Of a stretch of 64,000 bases of DNA, positions 26,961-35,696 are shown piece after piece. The DNA is from Bacteroidales bacterium (lineage in GTDB: Bacteria; Bacteroidota; Bacteroidia; Bacteroidales; Tenuifilaceae): assembly GCA_020636835.1 (NCBI GenBank), contig JACJXC010000006.1, positions 295,310-359,309 of the forward strand, in the 5' to 3' direction. Below the pieces are notes generated by a model that was not told where the DNA came from, made no database searches, and saw nothing but the letters and a program-made list of their open reading frames with translations. The translations under genes were made by a program, and so were the position numbers. Numbering within the stretch: position 1 is the first letter of the stretch; every line of letters starts with the position of its first letter.

Positions 26961-29075
26961 CTATTCCGATATTCCCACTGTGTTTAGCATATAGGCATAG
27001 GTGAATGCCTGTTCCTTTAGGTATTCATATCGACCCGACAATCCGCCATGCCCCGAATTCATGTCTATTTTAAGCAGGAGTAAGTTGTTATCGGTTTTTG
27101 TAGCCCTTAGTTTGGCTGCCCACTTGGCGGGTTCAAAGTACTGAACCTGCGAGTCGTGGTAGCCCGATGTGATTAACATGCTGGGGTACTCTTGGGGTTT
27201 AACCTGGTCGTACGGCGAGTACGATTTGATGTAATGATAAAGTGCTGAATCCTTTGGATTTCCCCATTCCTCGTATTCTCCAGTGGTTAGAGGCAGGTTG
27301 GGATCCAGCATACTGGTGAGTACATCCACAAACGGTACTTCGGCCACAATGCCTTTGTAAAGGTTAGGGCGCATATTGACCACGGCGCCCACCAGTAGTC
27401 CACCCGCGCTACCTCCCTGCGCAATAATTCTATCGGGCGAGGTATAGCCTTGTTCTATCAGATATTCTGTGCAGCGGATAAAATCGGTAAACGAGTTCTG
27501 CTTATTCAGCATTTTGCCCATCTCGTACCATTTCCGGCCCATTTCTTCGCCTCCCCTTACGTGGGCAATGGCGTAAATAAAACCTCGGTTGAGCAGGCTT
27601 AGCCGGTTGGGATCGAACGTGGGATTCTCTGAGTAGCCGTATGCGCCATAGGCGTATATTAGTAGAGGGCTCTTTCCGTTGAGTTTTATTCCCTTTTTAT
27701 GCACAATGGAAATAGGTATTTTGGTGCCATCGTTAGCCGTTGCCCATAACCGTTTCGTTTCGTAGTTCGATGGGGTAAAGTCGCCAAGTATTTCATTCTG
27801 TTTCACTAAGCGTTTTTCTTGGGTTTGCATATTGTACTCGTAGGTGGCTCCCGGAGTGGTGAGCGATGTGTAGTAGTAAACAAACAGCGGTGTGTCAAAT
27901 TCTGGGTTAACCGAAGGTAGAGCGGTGTAAACCTCTTCGCCAAAATCGATGTAGAATTCTTTTTTATCAGCCCATCGCAGCACCTTTACATGGATTAGTG
28001 CGTCCTTCCGTTCTTTAACTACCAGAAAGTCCTTGAAAATGTCGATATCCATTATTAGCACATTGTTGCGGTGTGCTATTAACTCTTTCCAGTTATCCAT
28101 CGCTGGCTTGGCGATGGGGGTTTCCATTACTCTGAAATTTTCTGCATTCCAGTTCGTTTTGATGTAGAAATTTGAGCCTAGGTGCTCAACGCTGTATTCC
28201 AACTTAGGTTGTCGGGGTTGTATCAGGGTGAACGTGCCTAATGGGTTGTTGGCATTTAGGTAGCGATATTCCGATGAAGTACTGCTCGATGCCATAATCA
28301 TGATGAGTTCCCTCGATTTAGAGGTGTACACATTTACGTCGAATGTGGAGTCGGTTTCGTGGTAAATCAGTGCATCGCTCTGCGAGTTTGGCGATTTGAT
28401 GCTATGTCGGAAAATCTTGTATGGACGTAACGATTTATCCTTTTGCGAATAGAAAACCGTGTGGTTATCGTTAGCCCAAGCTATGGCTCCCGTGGTGTTG
28501 TCGATTTTTGAGCAGATTAGTTTGCCTGTTTCCAAATTTTTGAAATGAATGGTGAATTGCCTCCGTCCTATAGTGTCAACTCCGTAAGCGAGTACCTTGT
28601 TGTTTGGCGAGATGTCCAAACTTGCCACCTGGCAGTAGCTGTGCCCCGCGGCAACTTCATTTTCGTCGAGTATTATCTCTTCGGGTGCATCGAGAATGCC
28701 CTTTTTCCTACAGTTGATGGGGTACTCTTTGCCCTCTTCGTAGCGGATATAGTAGTAGTAGCCGTTGAGGAATACTGGTACGGTGATGTCTTCTTCTTTC
28801 TGACGAAGTTTCATCTCGTTGAACAGCTTTTCCTGAAGGGGGATGGTGGGTTCCATCATGGCCTCTGTGTAAGCATTCTCGGCAATTAGGTAGTCGAGCA
28901 CCTTTTGCGAGTCGCGTTGGTTGAGCCAGTAGTATGGGTCGATACGGGTATCGCCATGCATTACCAGGGTGTGGTGCTCTTTTTCGGCCACGGGGGGCTT
29001 GGGTAGGAGGCTACAGGCCGAAATAAGTCCCAGGGTTGCCAATAATAGTAAAAACTGAGTGGGGGAGTGCCTCAT
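26961..29075 (-). CDS. S9 family oligopeptidase (prolyl oligopeptidase/oligopeptidase B), lipoprotein
   Basis: The 704-residue exported peptidase has a lipobox LISAC (Cys 21). The N-terminal half is a beta-propeller that gates access, and the C-terminal half an alpha/beta-hydrolase. The catalytic Ser is S556 in AQGGSAGGLL, Asp D641 in SGYHDSQV, and His H676 in NSGHGGLSG. The start of the mature protein, DPYYWLNQRDS, matches oligopeptidase B (PtrB), which cuts short peptides after Lys/Arg; I cannot confirm specificity. It is convergent with the OstA-like gene, separated by 8 bases. Confidence 0.93.
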   Translation of the reverse strand: MRHSPTQFLLLLATLGLISACSLLPKPPVAEKEHHTLVMHGDTRIDPYYWLNQRDSQKVLDYLIAENAYTEAMMEPTIPLQEKLFNEMKLRQKEEDITVPVFLNGYYYYIRYEEGKEYPINCRKKGILDAPEEIILDENEVAAGHSYCQVASLDISPNNKVLAYGVDTIGRRQFTIHFKNLETGKLICSKIDNTTGAIAWANDNHTVFYSQKDKSLRPYKIFRHSIKSPNSQSDALIYHETDSTFDVNVYTSKSRELIMIMASSSTSSEYRYLNANNPLGTFTLIQPRQPKLEYSVEHLGSNFYIKTNWNAENFRVMETPIAKPAMDNWKELIAHRNNVLIMDIDIFKDFLVVKERKDALIHVKVLRWADKKEFYIDFGEEVYTALPSVNPEFDTPLFVYYYTSLTTPGATYEYNMQTQEKRLVKQNEILGDFTPSNYETKRLWATANDGTKIPISIVHKKGIKLNGKSPLLIYAYGAYGYSENPTFDPNRLSLLNRGFIYAIAHVRGGEEMGRKWYEMGKMLNKQNSFTDFIRCTEYLIEQGYTSPDRIIAQGGSAGGLLVGAVVNMRPNLYKGIVAEVPFVDVLTSMLDPNLPLTTGEYEEWGNPKDSALYHYIKSYSPYDQVKPQEYPSMLITSGYHDSQVQYFEPAKWAAKLRATKTDNNLLLLKIDMNSGHGGLSGRYEYLKEQAFTYAYMLNTVGISE

Positions 29076-29165
29076 GTTGAATTCTTGTTGTCAAATAATA
29101 GATCAAAATTATGCTTTCGCATCGATTTACGCAACATTGCCCCATCTTTTTTCCCTGTGGTAATA

Positions 29166-29204
29166 AAAAAAACGCGGAGAAGCGATTGCCCTCCGCGTTT
29201 TTAT
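29166..29204 (-). terminator. Rho-independent terminator after the TonB-dependent receptor
   Basis: Inverted repeat AAAAACGCGGAG (29168-29179) and CTCCGCGTTTTT (29191-29202) flank an 11-base loop. On the minus strand the stem is followed by a T-run, about 16 bases after the receptor's stop at 29220. Confidence 0.75.
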
Positions 29205-29219
29205 TATGTGTAATGGGGG

Positions 29220-31628
29220 TTATAGTATATTCCCAAATTTAATTCCAAAGTAAATTGTTCGGGGCGAGGTAGGTCCGTATATGTAGGCTGGATCGCGATT
29301 TATCCCGCTGTCGAAGTCGTTTTGGTACGAGTTGAGTATGTTCTTCATTCCGGCAAATAGTTGTATTGAGTTGGTTTTCAATGGTATTGTGTACGATGCC
29401 TTAAGCCCAAAGTCGTAGAATTGGTCGGTTTCGCGGAGTTCCCCTTCGGACGTGGGGGCGTTGGTCCCAAAGTAGGGGGCTAGCATTTCCCCTGTGTAGT
29501 TGCCCGATGCCGATAGGCATAGTTTGGGGAGTACATCCCAGTCGAGGGTGATGTATCCGTAGCTGTTCGGCGTTCTGAAGAATTTATGCTCGTTGAATTC
29601 CTGTGCTGCATCGTAACGCGATGTTTGCACTGTGAACCCGGATACTAGGGAGAATTTCTTGGCGGTTCTTAACTTAAATTCGAAGTTTATACCTTTTACT
29701 TCAGCACCATCGTTCGAGTTTATGCGGGTGTACACCACAGTGCCAGTAGAGTCGGGTTCGCCAAATTCGTTAACAAATGGGTTGGACAGCCGGGTGTAGA
29801 ATGCTTCAATCAGGAGTCCGGTGTGTATATTGCCGAAGCTACGGTTGATATCTACCGAGGCCATGTAGCTGTAGCTGTTCTCCTGCTTTAGGTTTGGATC
29901 ATTTTTGTGTAAAACCTGTCTGGTTCCGGAGGTTTCGATGTGTAAATCTTCATCGAATATCTGGGGGGCTCTGTAGCCCTGCGAATACGATATTCGGGCC
30001 TGTAGCCAACTCGTGGCATTGTAAAGCAGGCTTACCCGGGGTATGAATACATTGCCTGTTTTATCGTTTCCGGCTTGAGAGTTGTCCTTTATGCTGTAGC
30101 GATCGACTCTGGCTCCAGCGGTTAGTTTGAATTGGCTAAAGCCCAATTCGTACTGGGCAAATGCACCATTGGTGATTAGCGATTGATCCGATACCAGGGT
30201 GTTTTCGGTGTGGGGAAACGTAACGTTAATGGTGTCGCCACTTATGGGATCGGTTTCGTAGGTTGGATGGAGTAGGTCGGGGGCTCCTAGCTTTTTATCG
30301 GTTAGGTGGCTTCCGGTGCTTTCGAGTCCAACCACAAATGTCGATTTGTTGAGTAAGCCCTTGTACTGTACCCCGGTGCTGTAAGTCATATCCTTCGATG
30401 CGCCATAGCCTTTAAGGGTTTTGTTGGCTCCGTAGTATGAGTCCCTATCAAGCAGTTGTCCCGATAGGAAAACCGACAGCTGGTCGTATTGGCGGAAAAA
30501 CCGTTCGTAGGTTAATGCGCCGGCTTTCATGTCGTGCTTTACAGCTTCGGCAATGTCTCTTTCGTGAAGGGGATAGCTTTGCTTGTTCCCTCCATTCCGT
30601 TCTTCGCGGATGTTGAACAGATCGAGCGATAATTTTCCCCGGCTCCCAATTTTCTGCCATAGGCGGCTGCCTAAGCTCAGGTTCTCAATTGGGGCGATTT
30701 CGGAGTAGCCATCCGAGTTGGCATCGAACATTTCGCGTTCGCGCATGAACCCGTAAATGGTAAAGCCGGTTTGGTTATTGTCAGTAACGAATGATGTGTT
30801 GAAGTTGGTGGAGTAATCTGCGGCAATTCCATCCGATTTTGAGTGGGCAATGCCGTTGATGGCTGAGTTTAACCCAATTTCGTAGGAGTTGAAGTTTGGG
30901 TCTTTGAGTATAATGTTTATTGTTCCGGCAATGGCGTTGCTGCCATATAGCACAGAGCCTCCGCCTCTTACAACCTCTACCCGTTCAATCATATTGGCAG
31001 GAATTAGTTCGAGCCCGTAAACACCAGCAAGCCCGCTGAATATTGGGCGGCTATTGATTAGGATTTGCGAGTACGAGCCCTCCATCCCGTTCATTCTAAC
31101 CTGGGTGAATCCACAGTTCTGACAGTCGTTTTCGAGCCTTAGCCCGGGCATGAAGTTTAGTCCTTCGCCAATTACTACCGATTGTGTGGTGTTGAATAAC
31201 TTTGGGGTAATAGTGTTCACTATTACGGGGGCCTGAGTTCGTTTCTGGGAGTTGCGGTCGGCCGATACAACAACCTCTTCAAGGTTCATTACATCCTCCT
31301 CCAGAATTAGGTTGATGAACGAAGGGCTATCTGCTGCAATGGTTACTTCTACCTCTTGTGGTTTGTATCCCACTGCGCTAATTGTTAGCACTACTCGTCC
31401 CTCTTTGGCTCCAGATATGCTGAATTGCCCATCTTCGTTGGATACAGTGCCTATGGTGGTGCCTTTTACTATTACGTTGGCAAAGGGAACTTCCTGCCCG
31501 TTGCAGGTTATTTTTCCATTAATCTTAAAACTGGTGACACGTGGGGTTAATGGCTTTGCATGATAGAATGCTAGTAGTAAAATGCTTAGTAGGTATATCC
31601 TGATTCTCATTCGTGCTATGTTTGTCAT
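29220..31628 (-). CDS. TonB-dependent outer-membrane receptor with carboxypeptidase-like N-domain
   Basis: The 802-residue receptor has a signal peptide (about 8-25), a carboxypeptidase-like beta-sandwich (about 37-110, INGKITCNGQEVPFANVIVKG), a plug domain (about 125-250, with NMIERVEVVRGGGSVLYGSN and AIAGTINIILKDP), and a 22-strand barrel ending in an aromatic-terminated strand (RTIYFGIKFGNIL). The plug contains a cysteine pair, NDCQNCGFTQVRMNG (C169, C172), followed by SYSQILINSRP. It imports an unidentified ligand with energy from TonB. The neighbouring upstream gene encodes a His-rich small membrane protein, which makes a metal, haem or cobalamin ligand worth considering. Confidence 0.9.
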   Translation of the reverse strand: MTNIARMRIRIYLLSILLLAFYHAKPLTPRVTSFKINGKITCNGQEVPFANVIVKGTTIGTVSNEDGQFSISGAKEGRVVLTISAVGYKPQEVEVTIAADSPSFINLILEEDVMNLEEVVVSADRNSQKRTQAPVIVNTITPKLFNTTQSVVIGEGLNFMPGLRLENDCQNCGFTQVRMNGMEGSYSQILINSRPIFSGLAGVYGLELIPANMIERVEVVRGGGSVLYGSNAIAGTINIILKDPNFNSYEIGLNSAINGIAHSKSDGIAADYSTNFNTSFVTDNNQTGFTIYGFMREREMFDANSDGYSEIAPIENLSLGSRLWQKIGSRGKLSLDLFNIREERNGGNKQSYPLHERDIAEAVKHDMKAGALTYERFFRQYDQLSVFLSGQLLDRDSYYGANKTLKGYGASKDMTYSTGVQYKGLLNKSTFVVGLESTGSHLTDKKLGAPDLLHPTYETDPISGDTINVTFPHTENTLVSDQSLITNGAFAQYELGFSQFKLTAGARVDRYSIKDNSQAGNDKTGNVFIPRVSLLYNATSWLQARISYSQGYRAPQIFDEDLHIETSGTRQVLHKNDPNLKQENSYSYMASVDINRSFGNIHTGLLIEAFYTRLSNPFVNEFGEPDSTGTVVYTRINSNDGAEVKGINFEFKLRTAKKFSLVSGFTVQTSRYDAAQEFNEHKFFRTPNSYGYITLDWDVLPKLCLSASGNYTGEMLAPYFGTNAPTSEGELRETDQFYDFGLKASYTIPLKTNSIQLFAGMKNILNSYQNDFDSGINRDPAYIYGPTSPRTIYFGIKFGNIL

Positions 31629-31837
31629 GTTAATTACTGTATATCCGTTTGGCCTATAATTAGTTATTGTTTTTCAAATAACATATTGACCTTAGTGTGA
31701 TGTGTTGTTGCTTTTTTGCACCTGATTGTTTCTTGTTCCGATTCGCTCTGTTTTTCCGATTCGGGGATTACACATCGCGGTATAACTCTGGCGAATGTGT
31801 AATGGGCATTTTTGTGCGTTTTGCAGTAATACAGGTG

Positions 31838-32191
31838 CTATTGAAAGGGAGGAGCCCTGTTGCAGGAGTATTGCCTGTTGCCGTTGGCAAGCAATGTTTC
31901 GGTGAAGTTGAAAAGGATGGGAAAAAGTGGCTGGATATCTGGTATTTCGATGGTTGTGTTGTTGCATGTTGCATTGCTACCAATTGCAATAAAGAATAGT
32001 TCTAGATTGCTGTGATGGTGTTGCTTTATAGGTTGCTGATCCGAAGTTGAACTGAATGGGTGGGCATGTACTATGTATTTGCCGTTGAGGTAATGGGTAT
32101 GGCTGAAAAGTACTACGTTAGATATTTGAAACCATGCTAGAGTTAGCATTAGCCCAATAATCAGCCCTTTTATTTTACTTTTATTCCACAT
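31838..32191 (-). CDS. Histidine-rich small membrane-anchored protein, unknown function
   Basis: I start at the ATG at 32191 (MWNKSKIKG), which puts an uncleaved or signal-like helix at residues 8-28 next to the N-terminus; the frame is open further upstream. The product is 117 residues. After the helix comes a His-rich motif: SHTHYLNGKYIVHAHPF, then QHHHSNLELFF, with a Cys pair (NATCNN near residue 77 and NRQYSCN near 110). Small proteins with an HxH and a VHxHP motif next to TonB-dependent receptors occur in Bacteroidota as I recall, but I know no assigned function. It is 210 bases upstream of the receptor on the same strand. Metal binding is an inference from composition alone. Confidence 0.65.
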   Translation of the reverse strand: MWNKSKIKGLIIGLMLTLAWFQISNVVLFSHTHYLNGKYIVHAHPFSSTSDQQPIKQHHHSNLELFFIAIGSNATCNNTTIEIPDIQPLFPILFNFTETLLANGNRQYSCNRAPPFQ

Positions 32192-32239
32192 CCCCAAATA
32201 AATTGCCGTTGCAAATATAATAACCAATTACGAGATTAA

Positions 32240-32271
32240 TTGTTGTAAAGTTTTAAATTTTTGTATGTTTG
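32240..32271 (+). promoter_or_regulatory. Candidate sigma-ABfr promoter of rubrerythrin
   Basis: TTG triplets at 32240-32242 and 32243-32245 are followed after 18-21 bases by TATGTTTG (32264-32271), an exact match to the Bacteroidota -7 box TAnnTTTG. Transcription should start near 32278, leaving a leader of roughly 35 bases before the ATG at 32312. Confidence 0.6.
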
Positions 32272-32311
32272 ATACCATCATAATTAATTGGTTTAACTAA
32301 TCTGCAGAAAA

Positions 32312-32890
32312 ATGGAAAAAAGTATCAAGGGTACCGAAACCGAAAAGAATTTGCTGAAATCGTTTGCCGGCGAATCGCAGGCGAAAAATCGCTATACTTT
32401 TTTTGCCAAGGTGGCAAAGGAGGAGGGTTACGAACAGATTGCCGAGTTGTTTATGATTACCGCAGGCCAAGAGGAGCAGCATGCGAAGCAGTTCTTCAAA
32501 TTTCTCGAAGGTGGAATGGTTGAGATTACCGCATCGTACCCAGCCGGGGTGATTGGCTCCACTGCCGATAATTTAAGGGCTGCAGCAATGGGCGAGCACG
32601 AGGAATGGGCCGATTTGTATCCACATTTTGCTGAGGTAGCCGAACAGGAGGGCTTCCCAAAGGTTGCTGTCGCATTTAAACTGATTGCTAAGGTAGAGAA
32701 AGAGCATGAGGAGCGTTATAAAACACTTTTAGAAAAAGTAGAGGCCGAAAAAGTTTTTGAACGCGACGATGAGATTGAATGGATGTGCCGTAAGTGCGGA
32801 TATATTCATAAAGGAAAAAAAGCCCTTAAGAATTGTCCAGTTTGTCAGCACCCTCAGGCTTATTTCGAGGAAAAGGGCACGAATTACTAG
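32312..32890 (+). CDS. rbr: Rubrerythrin
   Basis: Rubrerythrin reduces hydrogen peroxide in anaerobes using a di-iron centre and a rubredoxin-type iron. The 192-residue protein has the ferritin-like domain with FAGESQAKNRY and EEQHAKQF and a second set EKEHEERY. It ends in a C-terminal rubredoxin domain with CRKCGYIHKG and CPVCQHPQAYF (CxxC pairs at about 159-162 and 175-178). Its presence fits an anaerobic or microaerobic lifestyle. The gene is monocistronic: promoter at 32240-32271 and a strong terminator at 32901-32930. Confidence 0.97.
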   Translation: MEKSIKGTETEKNLLKSFAGESQAKNRYTFFAKVAKEEGYEQIAELFMITAGQEEQHAKQFFKFLEGGMVEITASYPAGVIGSTADNLRAAAMGEHEEWADLYPHFAEVAEQEGFPKVAVAFKLIAKVEKEHEERYKTLLEKVEAEKVFERDDEIEWMCRKCGYIHKGKKALKNCPVCQHPQAYFEEKGTNY

Positions 32891-32900
32891 TTTTATTGAA

Positions 32901-32932
32901 GATAGGGAGTTCTGTAGAACTCCCTATCTTCT
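32901..32932 (+). terminator. Strong terminator after rubrerythrin
   Basis: A perfect 13-base-pair stem, GATAGGGAGTTCT (32901-32913) and AGAACTCCCTATC (32916-32928), with a 2-base minimal loop is followed by TTCTT. It is 10 bases after the stop codon. Confidence 0.8.
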
Positions 32933-33085
32933 TGGATTAACCTATTTCATATCACAACGCATTGCTTCACTTGGTTTAGGCATTGCTCGATGCTTTCGAG
33001 GTATTTTGCGGTCTTGTCTCAATAGTTATTCATGATCGAAAAGAGGGTTCGTAAATCTGTCGTAGCACAGTTCGTATCTTTTATA

Positions 33086-33093
33086 TAATTTTG
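33086..33093 (+). promoter_or_regulatory. -7 box close to the mutS2 start
   Basis: TAATTTTG is an exact TAnnTTTG match. It ends 12 bases before the ATG at 33106, so a transcript from it would have a leader of only about 5-8 bases. No good -33 TTG is visible about 20 bases upstream. Confidence 0.4.
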
Positions 33094-33105
33094 CAAAAAA
33101 AAGGA

Positions 33106-35589
33106 ATGTTCAACTTTTACCCCGATTCATTCGAGCAAAAGGTCGGTTTCGATAAGGTTCGCGAGTTGGTAGTGGCCAAATGTCTTTGCCCGCTGGGTGC
33201 GGCAAAGGTGGGTGCGGCTGAGTTTGTTGCCGATTTTGAGTCAATTGAGAGGATGATTAATCAGGTGGATGAGATGAAATCCATTTGCCTGATGGAGAAT
33301 TCGTTCCCCATTGAGAATTACTACGACTTAACCCCTTCGCTCAATAAAATTGCGAAGGAGGGTACTTGGCTCGATGAGGTTGAACTTCAAAATCTAAAAC
33401 GCTCGCTCGAAACCATTAAGGCCATCCTTACTTTCTTGAAAAAAGTATCCGAGAAGTACCCCAATATCGCCGATCTGGCCAAAACGGTAGCTTACTATCC
33501 CTACGTGGTAGAGCGTATCGACTCAATACTCGATAGGTTTGGGAGAATTAAGGATAACGCTTCGCCCGAACTGGCCAAAATTCGTTCGGCAATAGCCGCC
33601 AAGCAGGGTTCCGTCTCAAAGTTGGTTCAAAGTATTCTGCGGAATGCCCGCGAACAGGGGGTGGTGGAACAGGATGTAACGCCATCAATCCGCGAGGGTA
33701 GGGTGGTTATCCCTGTTTCTGCTGCCAATAAACGCAAGTTGAAGGGCATTGTTCACGATGAATCGGCCACAGGAAAGACTGTTTTTATTGAGCCCGTTGA
33801 AGTTGTTGAGTTGAATAACGAGATTCGGGAGCTGGAGTACGACGAGCGTCGTGAGGTTATCCGGATTTTGGTCGATTTTGCTGATAACATCCGCCCATAC
33901 CAGCCCGAATTGCTATCGGCATACGATTTTCTTGGAGTTATCGATTTTATAAGGGCTAAGGCTTTATTCTCCACAGAGTATTACGGGGCAAAGCCTATTT
34001 TAAAGAATTCTACAGGGACGTACCTGCGCCAGGCAAAGCATCCAATTTTGCTGAAGAGTTTGAAACGTGAGGGCAAGGAAATCGTTCCGCTCGATATTGA
34101 GGTTAACCAGCAGAACCGAATTCTGCTAATCTCGGGGCCAAATGCCGGCGGTAAATCCGTTTGCCTAAAAACCTTCGGGTTGTTACAGTATATGCTTCAG
34201 TGCGGTTTTTTGCCCTGTGCATTGGAAAACTCCGAGATGGGAATTTATCGTGGAATCTTTATCGATATTGGCGATGAGCAATCCATCGAGAACGATTTGA
34301 GTACCTATAGCTCCCATCTTCTCAATATGAAACATTTCCTCCGGAATGCGCAGAGGGAAACCTTGGTGCTGATTGATGAGTTTGGTGCTGGTACTGAGCC
34401 TATGGCCGGTGGCGCAATTGCCGAAGCAATTCTTCAGCAGTTGTGTAATGTAGGGGCTTTTGGGGTTATCACAACTCACTATTCGAACCTTAAACATTTT
34501 GCTGCGAATACCGATGGTATTATTAATGGTGCAATGCTGTTCGATAATGCAAAGATTGAACCTCTGTTCAAATTGGAGATTGGGAAGCCCGGTAGCAGCT
34601 TTGCTTTTGAAATTGCACGTAAAATTGGCTTGCCCGATACGGTTCTAAACGATGCCGCGAGCAAGGTAGGCGAGGATTATATCACATTTGAAAAGCATTT
34701 AAGGGAGATCTCGCGCGATAAGCGTTACTGGGAAAAGAAACGCGATAATATTCGGATTACGAATAAAAAGACCGAGGAGTTTCAGGATAAACTTGAAGGG
34801 GAATTAGCAGCCCTGAAGGAACAACGCAAGGAAATAATTGCCAATGCCAAAAAGGAGGCACAAGCAATTCTTGCCGATGCTAATAAACAGATTGAAAATA
34901 CCATTCGCACTATAAAGGAAGCCAATGCTGCCAAGGAGCCAACCAAGCAGGTGCGCGAGGAGTTGGATAAGTTTAAGAAAGAGGTTGAGGCAATTAATGT
35001 TCATGACGAAAGTATCGATCGTAAGATTGAGCAAATAAAGCGTCGGCAGGAGCGTAAACAGCAGCAAACGAATGATCCGAAAGTTGTAGAATCCACCAAC
35101 GCAAAGGAGGATTTGAAGGTGATTGGTGTTGGCGATAAGGTTCGGATTGCGGGGCAAAGCCTTATGGGCGAGGTTGTATCGCTCTCAAATCAATCGGCCT
35201 CGGTGGCGTTTGGGAATATGATTACAGTTGTGCCGCTGGTTAGGCTCGAGAAAATTTCCACCAACGAGTTCCGTAAGGCAAATAAAACAATTGAACAGCC
35301 CAGTGCGGGAGCGGGTTTCGATACTTTTAAGCGTAGACTCAATTTTAAATCCGATATCGACATTCGTGGCTATCGTGCCGATGAGGCCATTGAGGCTGTG
35401 CAGGATCTGATTGACGATGCCTTGATGCTCAGCATCTCGCGTGTGAGGATTCTACATGGTAAGGGGAATGGAATTTTGCGTCAGGTTATACGCGATTATC
35501 TGCGTAATGCGCCTGGCGTTAAATCCTATGCCGACGAGCACATCGAGTTTGGGGGTTCTGGAATAACTGTGGTTGATATTGATACCTAG
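33106..35589 (+). CDS. mutS2: Endonuclease MutS2
   Basis: MutS2 lacks the mismatch-recognition domain of MutS. It combines a MutS core and ATPase with a C-terminal Smr nuclease, acting against recombination intermediates and, in some bacteria, on collided ribosomes. I choose the ATG at 33106 (MFNFYPDSFEQ), preceded by AAGGA; a TTG at 33091 is an alternative. The 827-residue protein has Walker A SGPNAGGKS (about 343-351), Walker B TLVLIDEFGAGT, a long coiled coil (about 520-650), and the Smr domain (about 748-827) with LDIRGYRADEAI-like start and ILHGKGNGILR. All elements are intact. Confidence 0.95.
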   Translation: MFNFYPDSFEQKVGFDKVRELVVAKCLCPLGAAKVGAAEFVADFESIERMINQVDEMKSICLMENSFPIENYYDLTPSLNKIAKEGTWLDEVELQNLKRSLETIKAILTFLKKVSEKYPNIADLAKTVAYYPYVVERIDSILDRFGRIKDNASPELAKIRSAIAAKQGSVSKLVQSILRNAREQGVVEQDVTPSIREGRVVIPVSAANKRKLKGIVHDESATGKTVFIEPVEVVELNNEIRELEYDERREVIRILVDFADNIRPYQPELLSAYDFLGVIDFIRAKALFSTEYYGAKPILKNSTGTYLRQAKHPILLKSLKREGKEIVPLDIEVNQQNRILLISGPNAGGKSVCLKTFGLLQYMLQCGFLPCALENSEMGIYRGIFIDIGDEQSIENDLSTYSSHLLNMKHFLRNAQRETLVLIDEFGAGTEPMAGGAIAEAILQQLCNVGAFGVITTHYSNLKHFAANTDGIINGAMLFDNAKIEPLFKLEIGKPGSSFAFEIARKIGLPDTVLNDAASKVGEDYITFEKHLREISRDKRYWEKKRDNIRITNKKTEEFQDKLEGELAALKEQRKEIIANAKKEAQAILADANKQIENTIRTIKEANAAKEPTKQVREELDKFKKEVEAINVHDESIDRKIEQIKRRQERKQQQTNDPKVVESTNAKEDLKVIGVGDKVRIAGQSLMGEVVSLSNQSASVAFGNMITVVPLVRLEKISTNEFRKANKTIEQPSAGAGFDTFKRRLNFKSDIDIRGYRADEAIEAVQDLIDDALMLSISRVRILHGKGNGILRQVIRDYLRNAPGVKSYADEHIEFGGSGITVVDIDT

Positions 35590-35696
35590 CAATTGTTTAG
35601 CTTCGGAATAATGCCGAAGAGCTGTTGATCAACTTCTTTTGATAGGTTTATTTCTTTCCAACTTTTTCATTAAATTAGTGCCAAATTAACTGGTAC

